A stretch of DNA of 64,000 nt from Ascoidea rubescens DSM 1968 (taxonomy: Eukaryota > Ascomycota > Saccharomycetes > Ascoideales > Ascoideaceae). Under the pieces are notes generated by a model. The model saw only the letters and a list, made by a program, of their open reading frames with translations. It was not told the origin of the DNA and ran no database searches. Shown piece by piece: positions 28,827 through 39,688 of this stretch; position 1 is the stretch's first letter; each line of letters opens with the position of its first letter. The stretch is taken from contig NW_017962914.1 in assembly GCF_001661345.1 (NCBI RefSeq), positions 1,328,439 to 1,392,438 of the forward strand, written 5' to 3'. Both the position numbers and the translations under genes were made by a program.

Positions 28827-31800
28827 TTATTTTTTTTTTCCAACTTGATCATATGCTGAATAATTGGTTCAACGACTTATTTATTCGCTCATTTACTCAT
28901 TTATAAATTTTTATCTCAATTTCAGATTTTCTAATTTTCCAATTTTTCAATTTTCAAGTTTCATATTTTAACAATTCTATTTGTATTTTTTTACTATTGA
29001 TAATTTATAAATTCTCTCTTTTTACTCTTTTCTTTTTGCAAATTATAATATTCTTTTTAGTTCTCTCTTTCACTACCTTATAATTGATTAAATTTTTTTT
29101 TTAATGAATCTTTTTTTAATAATCTTTACATTTGTTTTATTCACTTTAGCTATATTTTAAGGATAAATTTTGTTACTATTATTGTCATATTTTCAAGTAT
29201 TCTCAAGTATTTTACTTTATTTTGTTTTGTTTTGATTTTCTTATTTTATTTTATTTTATTTTATTTTATTTTATTTTATTTTATTTTATTTTATTTAGAT
29301 CCTTTGGTTATATTCCATTATTTTAGGCTAGTTTTATTCATTTATTTCCGATCATTAATACAAAAAATACCTGTTAGACTAAAGAGAACGAGTGAAAAGG
29401 CTAACGTCCCACAATAATGTCAATAAAGTGTCAACGAAGTTGTCAATTGCACATTTCTCAGACCATGCTCGAGCTATGGCTGGATAATCTCACCAACATT
29501 ACGCAGCTTCAAACGTGTACTAAAAAACAAGCCCAAATGTGTCAAAGTCGCTGAGACTAAATCGTTTTAATGACGAGAAGAGACTATGCATGTCTGTGCG
29601 CGAGTGCGTTTGATACACGTAATTTCACGTGGGATTATGTCACATCCGCATGATATGCGTCTTCCCGCAGTATGGTCAAGTTTGGAGACGAGCATTGGAG
29701 ATATAACCATTTGGTCGTGGTATTATTAGGGAGGGCTTGTGAATGAGTGCTGATGGTGAGGGTGAAGAGGGAAAGCGAAGAGGGAGAGCAAAGAGTGGGC
29801 TGTCGCTAATATGGTTACTTGTATTTGGCAAAAATAGAAGTTAAAAAACAAAACAGGAAAAGGGAGAGGTGAAAATTGAATTTGGATTGACATTTTCAAT
29901 TTAGTTTTTATTCGCCTTAATGAAATATAGTGAAATGTTAAAAGTTGCAATGAATGATAACTACACTAGTAGGAAATTAAAGCTTTTTTTTGAATTTTTG
30001 ACGGATTTTAATTTTGATGATATGAGCAGTAAATTAGCAAAAAACAAGAGTTGGACAAATTGAAAGCGACGGATTGTGGGCAACGAGGAACTAAAAAAGT
30101 GAGAGTGTTAGGTAAATAATAATATTAAACAAATAAATGGGAAGTGCAAGTTTTATGTCAATATTATTTTATCAAATTGGACAGAACGGAAATTGGACAG
30201 AATGGAAACTGGAAATTGAAAATTGGAAATAAGAATTTAGAATTGGGATGATAAAATGTGGCTAAACTTTGTTAACAGAATATACAAAACTAATGTTGCT
30301 AGATCAGTAGATTGATAAAAACCTCGATATGGCTGATATGAAACAATAGAATTCTGTGATACATTGCATACATAGAATGTAGAGAAACATTTCGAAAAAC
30401 ATGTAGAAAAACGTGGTTTTGGTGGTTAAAATTTCACCTAAAGTATTTTAATTATTGTAGCTGTTTTAGGTATCAATTGTTTTAATTATTTTAATTATTT
30501 TGCTTATTTTTGGATTTATTTTTGAGCCCTGTTTATATAAAATTATTATGTTCAAGTATTATTTTCAACATTTCTTGCACCTTGTTTGATTAAAATTATT
30601 CATTTCCACAATTATTGAATAAATTGAATATGAATAGTTTTACAAAATATGACAAGCAATTTTTTGATAATTTTTTAATTTTTAATTTTTAATTTTTGAT
30701 TTTTGATTTTCAATTATTAATTTTAATTTATAATTTATAATTGTTAATTGTTAATTTTTAAATTCTCAAAAAAATATACTTTGGTTGAAATAAAATTTTC
30801 TGATTCCGATTTCCCCCTCTAAATAGATCAATGTAGGTGATTGTAAATAGGTGTGGTTAAACCTTAAGTTGGTATCAGATAATTATCTATAAAACAAGTA
30901 AGATTGTATGAGACTTTTAAAATTGCTGTTAAATAAAACTCAAATGAAATCAAGTGAAATCCAAGGAAATGCAAAAACAAGATAATAGAAAGTAAAAAAA
31001 GGTTTAAATAAAATCATGTAGTGTAGGATTATTCAAATGAATAACCATTGACAACTGATGATTTGTTGCTCGTTATCATCAACTGCTGTGATAATCACTA
31101 TTTATCAAGATATAGCTCCGAGAGATTTTCAGTTATGAACATGAACATGAACATAAAAGTGCAAGATTCCTGGAGCATGCCACGGCGACCAATCAGAAGA
31201 AGGCATCAGAAAAGCCTATCACGATAAGTGGATTCTGACCCAAAGCATGTTATCAGAAACAGAGCAGTGTTGGGGGTTTCAGATAGGAGCAGCAAAGGAG
31301 CCGGCGATGATTGGCTGGAGAGGTCTCGCCGGAGAGCAGGTCCAGAGCAGGAGTCGGTCCGGAATGTGCTGGAGGTTTGGTGGGCGACTTTGCAGCAGCT
31401 TCCTCACAGGCAGCAGAAAAGGGCCAGGAAATGGCAATGGAAATGGGAGAGGGAAACCCAGTCCGCGTTGCGCAGGTGTAGCGGTGAACCTTAGATAAGG
31501 ACAACTCTAAAGCCTGCATTAAATGACCAAACCTTCAGCTGTTTTCGCCCACCAAACTTCCAGTTTTTGTGCACCTTTTGTGCACCTTACAAAAACGCTT
31601 TATCTTAATCAAGTGCCTTCAGAGGTTTGGGCTGATTGGGCTGATTGGGCTGATTGAGCTTTAAGCTGATTTCTAGATTTGCTGTGGTGTACGATCTGTG
31701 AACTATATTGCAATAAAGAGGAGATGTTTCTTTTGCCAGGGCTGTATTGTTATTTTGTCTTGCTACACTCAACTCTGTTGATACCATTCGCACTATTGAC

Positions 31801-33843
31801 CAGAACTCTATCGGTATCATTAACATTACGAAACCACATTGTGCTGAAGGAATGGTGAGACACAGACCATGGGCCAACATGGGTTTGGTATATGATCCAG
31901 AAGGATCATGAATTGTAATCAAAATTAGAATTAGAATCAGAATTGAAATTAAAATTAGAACCAAAATCATTATTGTAGGAAAATAGCAATCAAAAGACAA
32001 ATAATCATACATTATTTTTATTATATTTTTATTATATTTTTATTATTATTATTAGCACATAAAAATAGCTAGCAGTATTTCTAATATTAGAGATACTAGA
32101 ATATTAGAAATATAAACATAAGACAAATCCAATGCCAGTCGATAGACATTTATCTATTGTTACTACAGTCAAAATAGAGTGCTACAGATTAAAGATATTT
32201 TAGACCGGCTCAAGATTATTCAGCTTGATGTAATAGAAAACATATCTAATCAATGCATTCAGAAAGATATCCAGACTCAAGAAATCAGTGGATATTGGAC
32301 TATGGACAGATATCATTTCAATAAACAGTGGCCAGTAAATAGAAGGAGATTACCAGTTACAAGTAAAACCCAAGCAAAGTAGCCCACAATTGTCAGTAAA
32401 GTCTATCCCTTTATTGTGAATTCTAATTGCAAACCATAAACACAATTCTTTTTTGTTTTTTCTTATTAATGTATACTTCCCTTTTGTGCAATTATAACTG
32501 CATATGTTATTAGGCGATGCTCGTTTTGTTTCTTTCTTTTGCTTGCTTTCTTTTGCTCTCCTTTCTCTCCCACCTCTGTCGCAACTGCTCCTTCAGCTCC
32601 TTTCCTCTGAACAGAGTGAACAGAGTCGCCTGCACCTGATAAAAGGGGTGTTGGAGCTGTCTGGAGCTGTCCGTCGATGAAAGGTGCCTAATAACAGAGA
32701 CGCCTCGTCCGTAGCGAGCGCTCGGTTGTCGAACACGCCGGGTAACGATGCCCGCCTGTTATCAGAGACACCTTCCAGATCAAAAGGCCAATATGTTCCG
32801 ATTCTGCAGCACGCACCAAATGTGAACAGATTCCACAGCAGCTTTGAGGTATATGGAAAGAATGGTGCTGGAAGAGTAATCTGTAGCCAATCCACAGCTC
32901 TTCCAGATGCTTTGGTTGTTTTGCAGGCACTTTGTAGCACTTTGTATTACTTTGTAGGCTTTTGATAGTTCAGGAGTGCAATTCCTGGTCTGCTCAGAAA
33001 CTTGTTTTCCCTATTTGCAATGTCCCAATATATTGTCAATTTGCAACGCTTATGGTTATAAATACTACTAAATAATATTAAATAATAAATGTTTTCTAAT
33101 GTCATACTCTTGATACTCAATTTCATAATCTCTCACTAATTTTGATACGATTTGGATTTCACAAAAAAATGATATCAATAATCTATTAAATTTTATTACT
33201 TTCCCTAAAGTTTGTTTTTAGATTATTGTAAAAAAAATTGTGAATATGTTTACAGTTCAAGCTGCTTTTAACTTTTAGCTTTTGGATTTACATGAATTCA
33301 ATTTTTGTCTGAATTCACTTTTTTTTCTTTAGCTTTTATTAAAAAACCAAATATGTTATTTTGATTTTTTTTGATTTTATTTTACTTTATTTTACTTTGC
33401 TTTATTTTTATTTGGTTTTTGATTTTTGATTTTTGAACAATTTTCTTTTATCAATTTTAAACATCAATTTTATTTCTTAAGATTCCTTCTAGTTTATCTT
33501 CAACTGCACAATCACATATAAGCAGTATTATTTCACTTGTAATTTATTTTAAACTTCTATATTGTTTTTCTTGCTTCTGTTGTTTTTTGTTTTTTATTAT
33601 CTTCCCTTAGCCTGATATCCTATTGTTAGTCTCAATTTATATAGATCCAGATCTATTTAATTTTCTTCTATTCTATTTCATAATTAATTAATTAATTAAT
33701 TTCATCTCGCTTTATTGTCTCTTTTTTTCTTTTTGCTTGTTCTTTTATTCTCTGATCTCTATGACTATAATCACATACCACTAATTTCCATATCTATCTA
33801 CTTTTTCTTCTGACTCTTTTGCTTATCAACCAATCTACTCAAA
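28827..33843. other. 5.0-kb gene-poor region upstream of Con7-like gene
   Basis: No ORF here is convincing. The sequence alternates AT-rich DNA with GC-richer patches at about 29440-29720 (CACGTG at 29626-29631), 31140-31500 and 32580-32990. The last patch has an imperfect 15-bp direct repeat around ATAACAGAGACGCCT and TTATCAGAGACACCT, and GAACAGAGT repeated in tandem near 32610. T-rich leader-like sequence precedes 33844. It probably includes the regulatory region of the downstream zinc-finger gene. Untranslated RNAs or a centromere cannot be excluded from sequence alone. Confidence 0.45.
29241..29295. repeat. (TTATT)11 microsatellite
   Basis: Eleven perfect units of the TTTTA pentanucleotide, phased as TTATT, about 415 nt past the TMEM184-type stop codon on its sense strand. 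Confidence 0.95.
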
Positions 33844-35079
33844 ATGTCAAGTACAAACACTGCTAATCCCTTTTCCACTGAACTATCTGATCCATCTTCT
33901 CACTTTGCCTTCCCACCTTTTGAAAATAAACCTTCCAACTCTCTTCTGTTGCCTTTGCCCAATCTGTTGAATAAATCCCAAAATCCTTCAAACACTTTTA
34001 ACCAATCTTTCAATAACCCTTATTCCTATTTTAATCCCGTTGCTAATAACAACTCTGCCAACATGAACAACAACAATAACAACAACATGAATAACATTAA
34101 CAATCTCAATAGCAACATGAATAACATCAATGGTCTCAATAACCTTAATAACGCCAACAATAACAATAATAATAATAACCCTAATGGCTTGACCATAAAC
34201 ACAATCAACGGCGACCTCGATTTAAAATCAAGATACCCATTGAAGAATTCTTATGATCTATCCAAATCTCCCACCGATAAACGTCCATTGGAGAAAAAAA
34301 AGAGACCAAGAAGAAAACACGATGAAATTGAAAGAGTCTACATGTGTAAATGGAGTGGTTGCACAAAAGGTTATGGCACTTTAAACCATCTTAATGCTCA
34401 TGTTTTAACTCAAAACCATGGTTTGAAGAGAAAACCTGAAGAATTCAGAGAAATCAGAGCACAGCTCAGAGAAAGAAGAAAGAAAGCTGCTGAATCTTCA
34501 AAATTGCAACAAAAGGAAAGAGCAAACTCTTTACCAAGTCTATCTGAAAACTCCCTTCCTTTGAATTCAATTCCAAACTCTTATAATCCTCATAATCCTT
34601 CGCTACCAAACGACCTCATATACAACACAAACCCTCCTTCTTCCTTCTCTTTACTAACTCCTCCCTCTTCAAAGTCAAACATGCCCACTTTAAACAACTA
34701 CAACCAACCTTTCTATAAAAACGATTCTCAAATGATAATAGGCCAAACCAATTTGACTCCATATAGTCTTTTGGATGACTATTCCTCATCTCAAAATAAT
34801 ACCTCTTCTCTTGCCAATAACACCAATAACCCAAATTACATTAACAATTATAACAACTTCAAGTTCCCTACAACCACAAACTCCTACCCAAATTCCTTTT
34901 CTGCTAACCACTCTTCTAATATTTCTACTACTGCCAGCAATTCTCCACTATCCTCAGTATCTGGTGCTTCTTATTCTTATGATAACTCATACAATCAAAA
35001 CTCGAATTTGGCCTACAATTATGGCTCTTCCTCGCAAAATTTTAACTATGCAAATTCAAATCTCAACTCTCGTCCATAA
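33844..35079 (+). CDS. Con7-like C2H2 zinc-finger transcription factor
   Basis: 411 aa. The centre carries the block KRPRRKHDEIERVYMCKWSG, then CTKGYGTLNHLNAHV and then KRKPEEFREIRAQLRERRKK. This is a single C2H2 finger (C-x4-C...H-x4/5-H) embedded in a conserved basic frame, as in fungal Con7-type factors, which in filamentous fungi control morphogenesis and infection structures. Flanks are Asn/Ser/Pro-rich; residues about 60-120 are almost all Asn with Met, Ile and Leu. A KRPRRK cluster is a likely nuclear-localisation signal. Assignment is from recall of the family motif. Preceded by 5 kb without genes. Start ATG at 33844 (context CAAAATGT). Confidence 0.8.
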   Translation: MSSTNTANPFSTELSDPSSHFAFPPFENKPSNSLLLPLPNLLNKSQNPSNTFNQSFNNPYSYFNPVANNNSANMNNNNNNNMNNINNLNSNMNNINGLNNLNNANNNNNNNNPNGLTINTINGDLDLKSRYPLKNSYDLSKSPTDKRPLEKKKRPRRKHDEIERVYMCKWSGCTKGYGTLNHLNAHVLTQNHGLKRKPEEFREIRAQLRERRKKAAESSKLQQKERANSLPSLSENSLPLNSIPNSYNPHNPSLPNDLIYNTNPPSSFSLLTPPSSKSNMPTLNNYNQPFYKNDSQMIIGQTNLTPYSLLDDYSSSQNNTSSLANNTNNPNYINNYNNFKFPTTTNSYPNSFSANHSSNISTTASNSPLSSVSGASYSYDNSYNQNSNLAYNYGSSSQNFNYANSNLNSRP

Positions 35080-35158
35080 TCGACCAAGTTGGTTTTAACT
35101 TATCTTATCTAATCACTCTCTTTTTTTTTTCTTTCTTTGTGTTTCTAATTATGATCGT

Positions 35159-35205
35159 TCTATTTTATTTTATTTTATTTTATTTCATTTTATTTTATTT
35201 TACTT
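35159..35205. repeat. Imperfect (TTTTA)n tract
   Basis: A tandem TTTTA/TTTCA/TTTAC run about 80 nt after the Con7-like stop codon, on its sense strand. Possibly part of the 3'-end signal. Confidence 0.7.
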
Positions 35206-36093
35206 TTATTTTTTCATTGTTTTTTTTGTCTTTTTTTTAATGTTGGTTTATTTTCCCTTTCCCTCTTTAACTCTAATTTTTTTTTCCTTTACATGTTTTG
35301 GTCAATTTTTCATATTAGTCATTTTTTATTTTTTATTTTTTTTCTTAGAATATGAAAAAAATTGGTATTTTTCAATTCTATTTCTGTTTTTTACAAGTTT
35401 AATTAGATTTTTAGGTGCTTTGCTAATATTTAATATATTTTATTATCTGATTTTGATATTCCTCTTTAAATTTTCCTACCTTTTTTTTTTTTTCTTAATT
35501 TACTACTTAATTATTTAATTTTTCAATTTGGCATTTATTTAATTTTAATTGATAATTTTACAATTCATAATCTAATTTTTATTCAAGTAATAGCGAAAAG
35601 TAGGAATTCACGTATGTTGATTGATTCTGAATAACTGTAAACTATTCAATTATTGACTTATTGATAACAGATTTAAAGGTTTTCTTTTAATTAAATGAAT
35701 ACTTTTAAATACTTTTAAATCTCTTTTAAACATGCATTGACAGTATCTGTATGGGTTAAGAGAATAATTATCCACAACAATAGGCTAATCTGTAGGTAAA
35801 TAAAACCAAGTATTAAACTATCAATATTCTGATGATAAACTAATGTGCAAATTTAACTGGAAATGAGAAAAGGCTAGTAAATAGGTAAATAAGCAGAATT
35901 TTAGACTGAAATTCAAACATTTTTATGAAGGAATTCATAAAAAGTAAATATTCATAATTCAACATCAAACAACTACTAATGCAAGTGTAACTGCTTCATG
36001 AAAAGGTAGTCAAGAGTACGTAATTGGTTATTCATAATTATATTTATTGAAGGCAAAAAAGAGTAGTGAAATAAGATAGAGTAAAACAATATA

Positions 36094-36203
36094 TAAAATA
36101 AAATAAAATAAAATAAAATAAAATAAAATAAAATAAAATAAAATAAAATAAAATAAAATAAAATAAAATAAAATAAAATAAAATAAAATAAAATAAAATA
36201 AAA
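36094..36203. repeat. (TAAAA)22 microsatellite
   Basis: Twenty-two perfect units over 110 bp, the longest simple repeat in the window. It reads as TTTTA on the strand of the downstream perilipin gene. Confidence 0.97.
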
Positions 36204-36561
36204 TGCTTAAACAGTACAATAATTATCAATAAAAAGATAAGATAATAAAATATCAGGCTTGGGTCTATTGAAGTATTTGGTCAAATTTGTGATATTCCAA
36301 AAACACAAAAATGCACTAATTTAGTTTAGAGGTATTTTTTCAGCTGATAATTAAAATAAAAATAAGAATAAAAATAAAAAGAAAACAGAAATTTGATAAG
36401 ATCTTTTTTTTTCTTAGTTAGAAAATTCGTAAGTAATAAAAAATGGACTTACAACTCAAGGAAAAACTTGATAAAATGGAAACTTGCAAAATTTTAGCTG
36501 CTCCTCACTTTTCTTATCTTTCGATGAGTTATGATTTAAACTCATTCAAATAAATATAAAA

Positions 36562-36792
36562 ATGGTGTTGTGTTGTATTATTCTGTGTTTGATTTTAATT
36601 TGTCTCCTGCTATTATATGATAAAATCAAAAATTACGAAAAAGAATTGCTAAATAGATTGCAAAACCGTGAAAAGTTATTCAGATTAATTGCTGTGCATC
36701 ACTTTTTTCGCAAAGTTAGTGGTGGTGATGATTATCCTTTATTGAGTAGTGTTTCATTGGTGTTCATTGAATTTGAATTCTACAAACATTGA
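36562..36792 (+). CDS. Doubtful small ORF with one hydrophobic segment
   Basis: A 76-codon ATG-initiated frame in the convergent spacer. A hydrophobic N-terminus (about residues 2-19) is followed by a charged helix (KIKNYEKELLNRLQNREK), a layout compatible with a small membrane protein. I recognise no homologue, there is no clear promoter, and AT-rich DNA produces such frames by chance. Included only because the spacer is otherwise unexplained. Confidence 0.15.
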   Translation: MVLCCIILCLILICLLLLYDKIKNYEKELLNRLQNREKLFRLIAVHHFFRKVSGGDDYPLLSSVSLVFIEFEFYKH

Positions 36793-37858
36793 CCCATATA
36801 CATAATATATATGAGGTACTGATTTACTTAATAGCAAACAAAGAAAAAACAAAAAACTAATCCAATTTAATTTAATTAAGTATTGGTAAATAGAAAAAAA
36901 ATATTTGGTGATCTAATTTCAAGTTATTAAGTTATTCTTATCACAATTTAAATCTTTTTTTTACACAATTTGGTTACTGAACAAAGTCAAATTCTAGTAG
37001 CAAATCAAAAAAAACCAAAAAAAATAAGATTTGTAGATATTGTATTCAGTAAAATTTTGTAAAATTAACCAAAAAATAGGAAACAACAGCAAAATTTCTG
37101 GATAAAGGAAGTGATGATAACTGTAAAATTATAATTTCCATTCAAAGGATTACAAAACATTTCCATAGATGATGGTTATTGTTTTCTCTGGGTTTTCTCA
37201 GCAGTAATTTGTGAGTTGTTTAAGTTACTCTCATTCTAAAGCGCTCTTGGATGTGGGAGATATGTGATACTGTCTGCAAATCAGGGACACTAGTGAGATA
37301 ACTTTAATCCAGCAGACTAGAATCAACAACAGCAGCAAACTTACCTCATTTCTAGAGACAAGTAGCACAGTTGTGAGTATATTAACCATCGAAGCGACCA
37401 TCGCTGGAGACCAAAGTCTGATTCCAAGCTGATTCAAATCTCGCCCATTTTTCTTTTCTTATCAATTTGTCCTCGCCTTATCAAAACCGAGCTGATAAGC
37501 GCAGATCCGGCCCAGAGGAAACCGGAAATATCCAGGTCACATGCAGTACGTAGAAAACCCTGGCATGACCTGTTGGAGCCCTAGTATAGAGCTCTACTGA
37601 ACGGCCCAGAGACTGATGAGATGCGAACTAAGGTATTTAGATTTAGTTTATAGTATATAAAACGAAAATGAACACTCGACAAAGACACAGAAAACACAGA
37701 CAAACCCAGGGGGTCAATTGAGCCCATAAAAAAGAACTGAACCATGAAATAAAACCAGATAGTATAGAGATGTGACGGAAAATTTATATTCTCTAAATCA
37801 ACCAAATCATATATGTATACGTAAAAATATAGTAAAGAGCACTACGATATCAGCAGGC

Positions 37859-38881
37859 TTAATTAACAGCAGACGCATCAGTTGGAGCCACCGGAGCATC
37901 AGTTGGAGCATCAGCTGGAGATGATTCTGAACTTTGGATTTTCCCAACAAATGAATCCAAGTTATTCTTAGTGTTGTCAATGACTTCGTTAATCTTATCG
38001 TTGACTTGAGTAAGCTTTGATTCCAATGTAGCTTTTAAAGGAGTAACAAGAGGATTTAATACTGTGCTGAATTCATTTGACAAATCGGTTCCAGTCAATT
38101 TAATGGCTTTTGACTTTGAGTTTTCAGAGATTTTTAAATTTTCAGCATAAACATTATTAATATGATCAGATAATTTTCTTGGAACTTGAGATAGTTCTTG
38201 AGATTTGGCGGATGCAATTGGTTTGACTTTTTGATAAGCTGAGGAAGCCAATGCATACATTCTTAGGACTTCATCATCATCTTCATTAATACTAGTTTTT
38301 TCATTAGTTGTTACATTTCTCTTTTTTAAAGCTGTTCCTTCTTCGTTATTGTCAGAAGGCAAATAGCTATTGATGAAAGATTCTAATTTATCATTGACTG
38401 GAGAAACAACGGGATTGACTTTTTTTAAAACATTTTTTTTTTCTTTATCCTTATAAGTTTTAACATCATTAACAGACTTGTTAAATAAATTTTTCAAATA
38501 AGTAACAAAATCATTCAAGACTAAGCTTGGTTTAACATTTTTCAAATCATCAGAATTCAAACTTTTTAAATTAGGAAAGTTGCTATCTAACCCTTTTTCC
38601 AAAACAAAATCATTAAAAATTTGATCAAATTGACTGATATAAGTAACCAAAAACCCCTTATAGTTTGATGGAATCTTTTTAGATACGTTATCTAATTTAT
38701 CCTTGACTTCGAATGATGATAAAAATGATGAAAGGTAAGCAACAAAACTTAAGGATGTTAAGTAATTGACCAATTCGTTGAATATTGGATATGTTTTTAA
38801 ATGATCTAATGATTTAGTTGGGATTTCAACTGAATTTGAAGAACTGGAAGCGACCTCTGTAGTTGGTTCTGGATTAGACAT
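37859..38881 (-). CDS. Perilipin-like lipid-droplet protein (Pet10/Pln1/Ldp1 type)
   Basis: 340 aa. The N-terminal part reads LKTYPIFNELVNYLTSLSF and then FDQIFNDFVLEKGLDSNFPN. The latter resembles the perilipin signature with D..ldkgLd..fP.lk, which packs at lipid droplets. The rest is amphipathic and repetitive around NPVVSPVNDKLESFINSYLP and NPLVTPLKATLESKL, two copies of an NPxVxPxxxxLES motif, the helical repeat expected of droplet-coating proteins. The C-terminus is Ala/Pro/Ser-rich (PADAPTDAPVAPTDASAV). There is no membrane helix or signal peptide. Predicted role: stabilising lipid droplets. Divergent from the first carboxypeptidase gene. Confidence 0.68.
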   Translation of the reverse strand: MSNPEPTTEVASSSSNSVEIPTKSLDHLKTYPIFNELVNYLTSLSFVAYLSSFLSSFEVKDKLDNVSKKIPSNYKGFLVTYISQFDQIFNDFVLEKGLDSNFPNLKSLNSDDLKNVKPSLVLNDFVTYLKNLFNKSVNDVKTYKDKEKKNVLKKVNPVVSPVNDKLESFINSYLPSDNNEEGTALKKRNVTTNEKTSINEDDDEVLRMYALASSAYQKVKPIASAKSQELSQVPRKLSDHINNVYAENLKISENSKSKAIKLTGTDLSNEFSTVLNPLVTPLKATLESKLTQVNDKINEVIDNTKNNLDSFVGKIQSSESSPADAPTDAPVAPTDASAVN

Positions 38882-39688
38882 CTTGAATTTGGCAAACTAT
38901 TGGTATTAAAATAAAGCAAATAATTTAGAATTGAACAGTATTTGAGCAGAAAATAATTGAATAGAAAATGAAAAGAAGTATTTGTAATAAAGAAAACTAG
39001 TCGACCTTAAAGACAGCTCAGGAATTGAGTGATTTATATAGCGATACACAGCATAAGATGATTTTTAGCACACTAAACCATTTTCATGTGCTAAACGCTC
39101 CTTGTTCTTTGTATCAGTTTTTTCTGCTTCCTTCGAGAGCTTTGCCCTTTTGGTCCCGGTTCTTTCACATGCAAAAACAAAGGCTCGGCCTCTAAAACCA
39201 GCGACGTGGACGCAATCACGCAATAAACATGACTAAGCACACGTGCGCTTAGTCATTACTTTTTTATTTTTATTTTTATATCTCCTTGCTTTCCTAATTC
39301 GGATTTCAAACAACTTCGATGAAACCTCTGGTAATAATCTACAACCACTGTTTGAAATGCTGAATTTCAACTGGTATATTACAGTTTGCTCTTTGCACTA
39401 TTTGCTGAATTGTATCACACAACTCAGCACATTCCCTCAATAGTACTCATCTTGACAAATGTATTTTCCCAGACGAAGTCGAGTTTCCTATTCGGACTAC
39501 TAGTAAAACAAACAGATGGTCCCAAACATGAACTTCAAATTGTTTTCAAAATAATGCAATGTTTTTCCAAATTTATAAATAAACATTGAATTGTCTGGTT
39601 TTTTTCTAACTTCTGTTTTACACTATTCGTGCTCTCTTTTTTTAGTTTTCTTATACATTATTATTTCATTTTGGTGACGGGGTAAAAC
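38882..39688. promoter_or_regulatory. Divergent promoter perilipin-like / carboxypeptidase 1
   Basis: An 800-bp head-to-head region. The central GC-richer part (39110-39260) includes the inverted repeat with an embedded E-box listed separately. The carboxypeptidase side is T-rich. No coding sequence is seen. Confidence 0.45.
39229..39256. promoter_or_regulatory. 10-bp inverted repeat around an E-box (ATGACTAAGC ... CACGTG ... GCTTAGTCAT)
   Basis: Perfect arms ATGACTAAGC (39229-39238) and GCTTAGTCAT (39247-39256), with CACGTG at 39240-39245 inside. Each arm holds TGACTAA, an AP-1/Yap-like bZIP site; CACGTG is the Cbf1/Pho4-type bHLH site. A composite operator is likely. Confidence 0.6.

Larger units (their letters stand above)
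35080..37858. other. 2.8-kb convergent spacer between Con7-like gene and perilipin
   Basis: Both flanking genes end here, yet the spacer is long and contains a GC-richer, promoter-like patch at 37440-37600. It holds an imperfect (TTTTA)n at 35159-35205, a long (TAAAA)22 at 36094-36203, a 76-codon frame at 36562-36792 with one hydrophobic N-terminal segment (MVLCCIILCLILICLLLLYD), and a possible tiny spliced minus-strand frame at 37220-37401. Neither frame has recognised homology. Confidence 0.4.

Noticed and set aside
31228-31519. Overlapping frames of 83-88 codons in both orientations
   Set aside because: Compositional artefact of a short GC-rich patch with no homology recognised.
31605-32012. 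135-codon minus-strand frame containing the string TALAKETSPLY
   Set aside because: The string loosely recalls retroelement RNase H, but neighbouring motifs are absent and the start is a low-complexity Ile/Leu run. Not enough to name any element.
32593-32965. Frames of 80-115 codons in both orientations
   Set aside because: The GC-rich patch again gives mutually overlapping frames. Promoter-like direct repeats explain the composition better.
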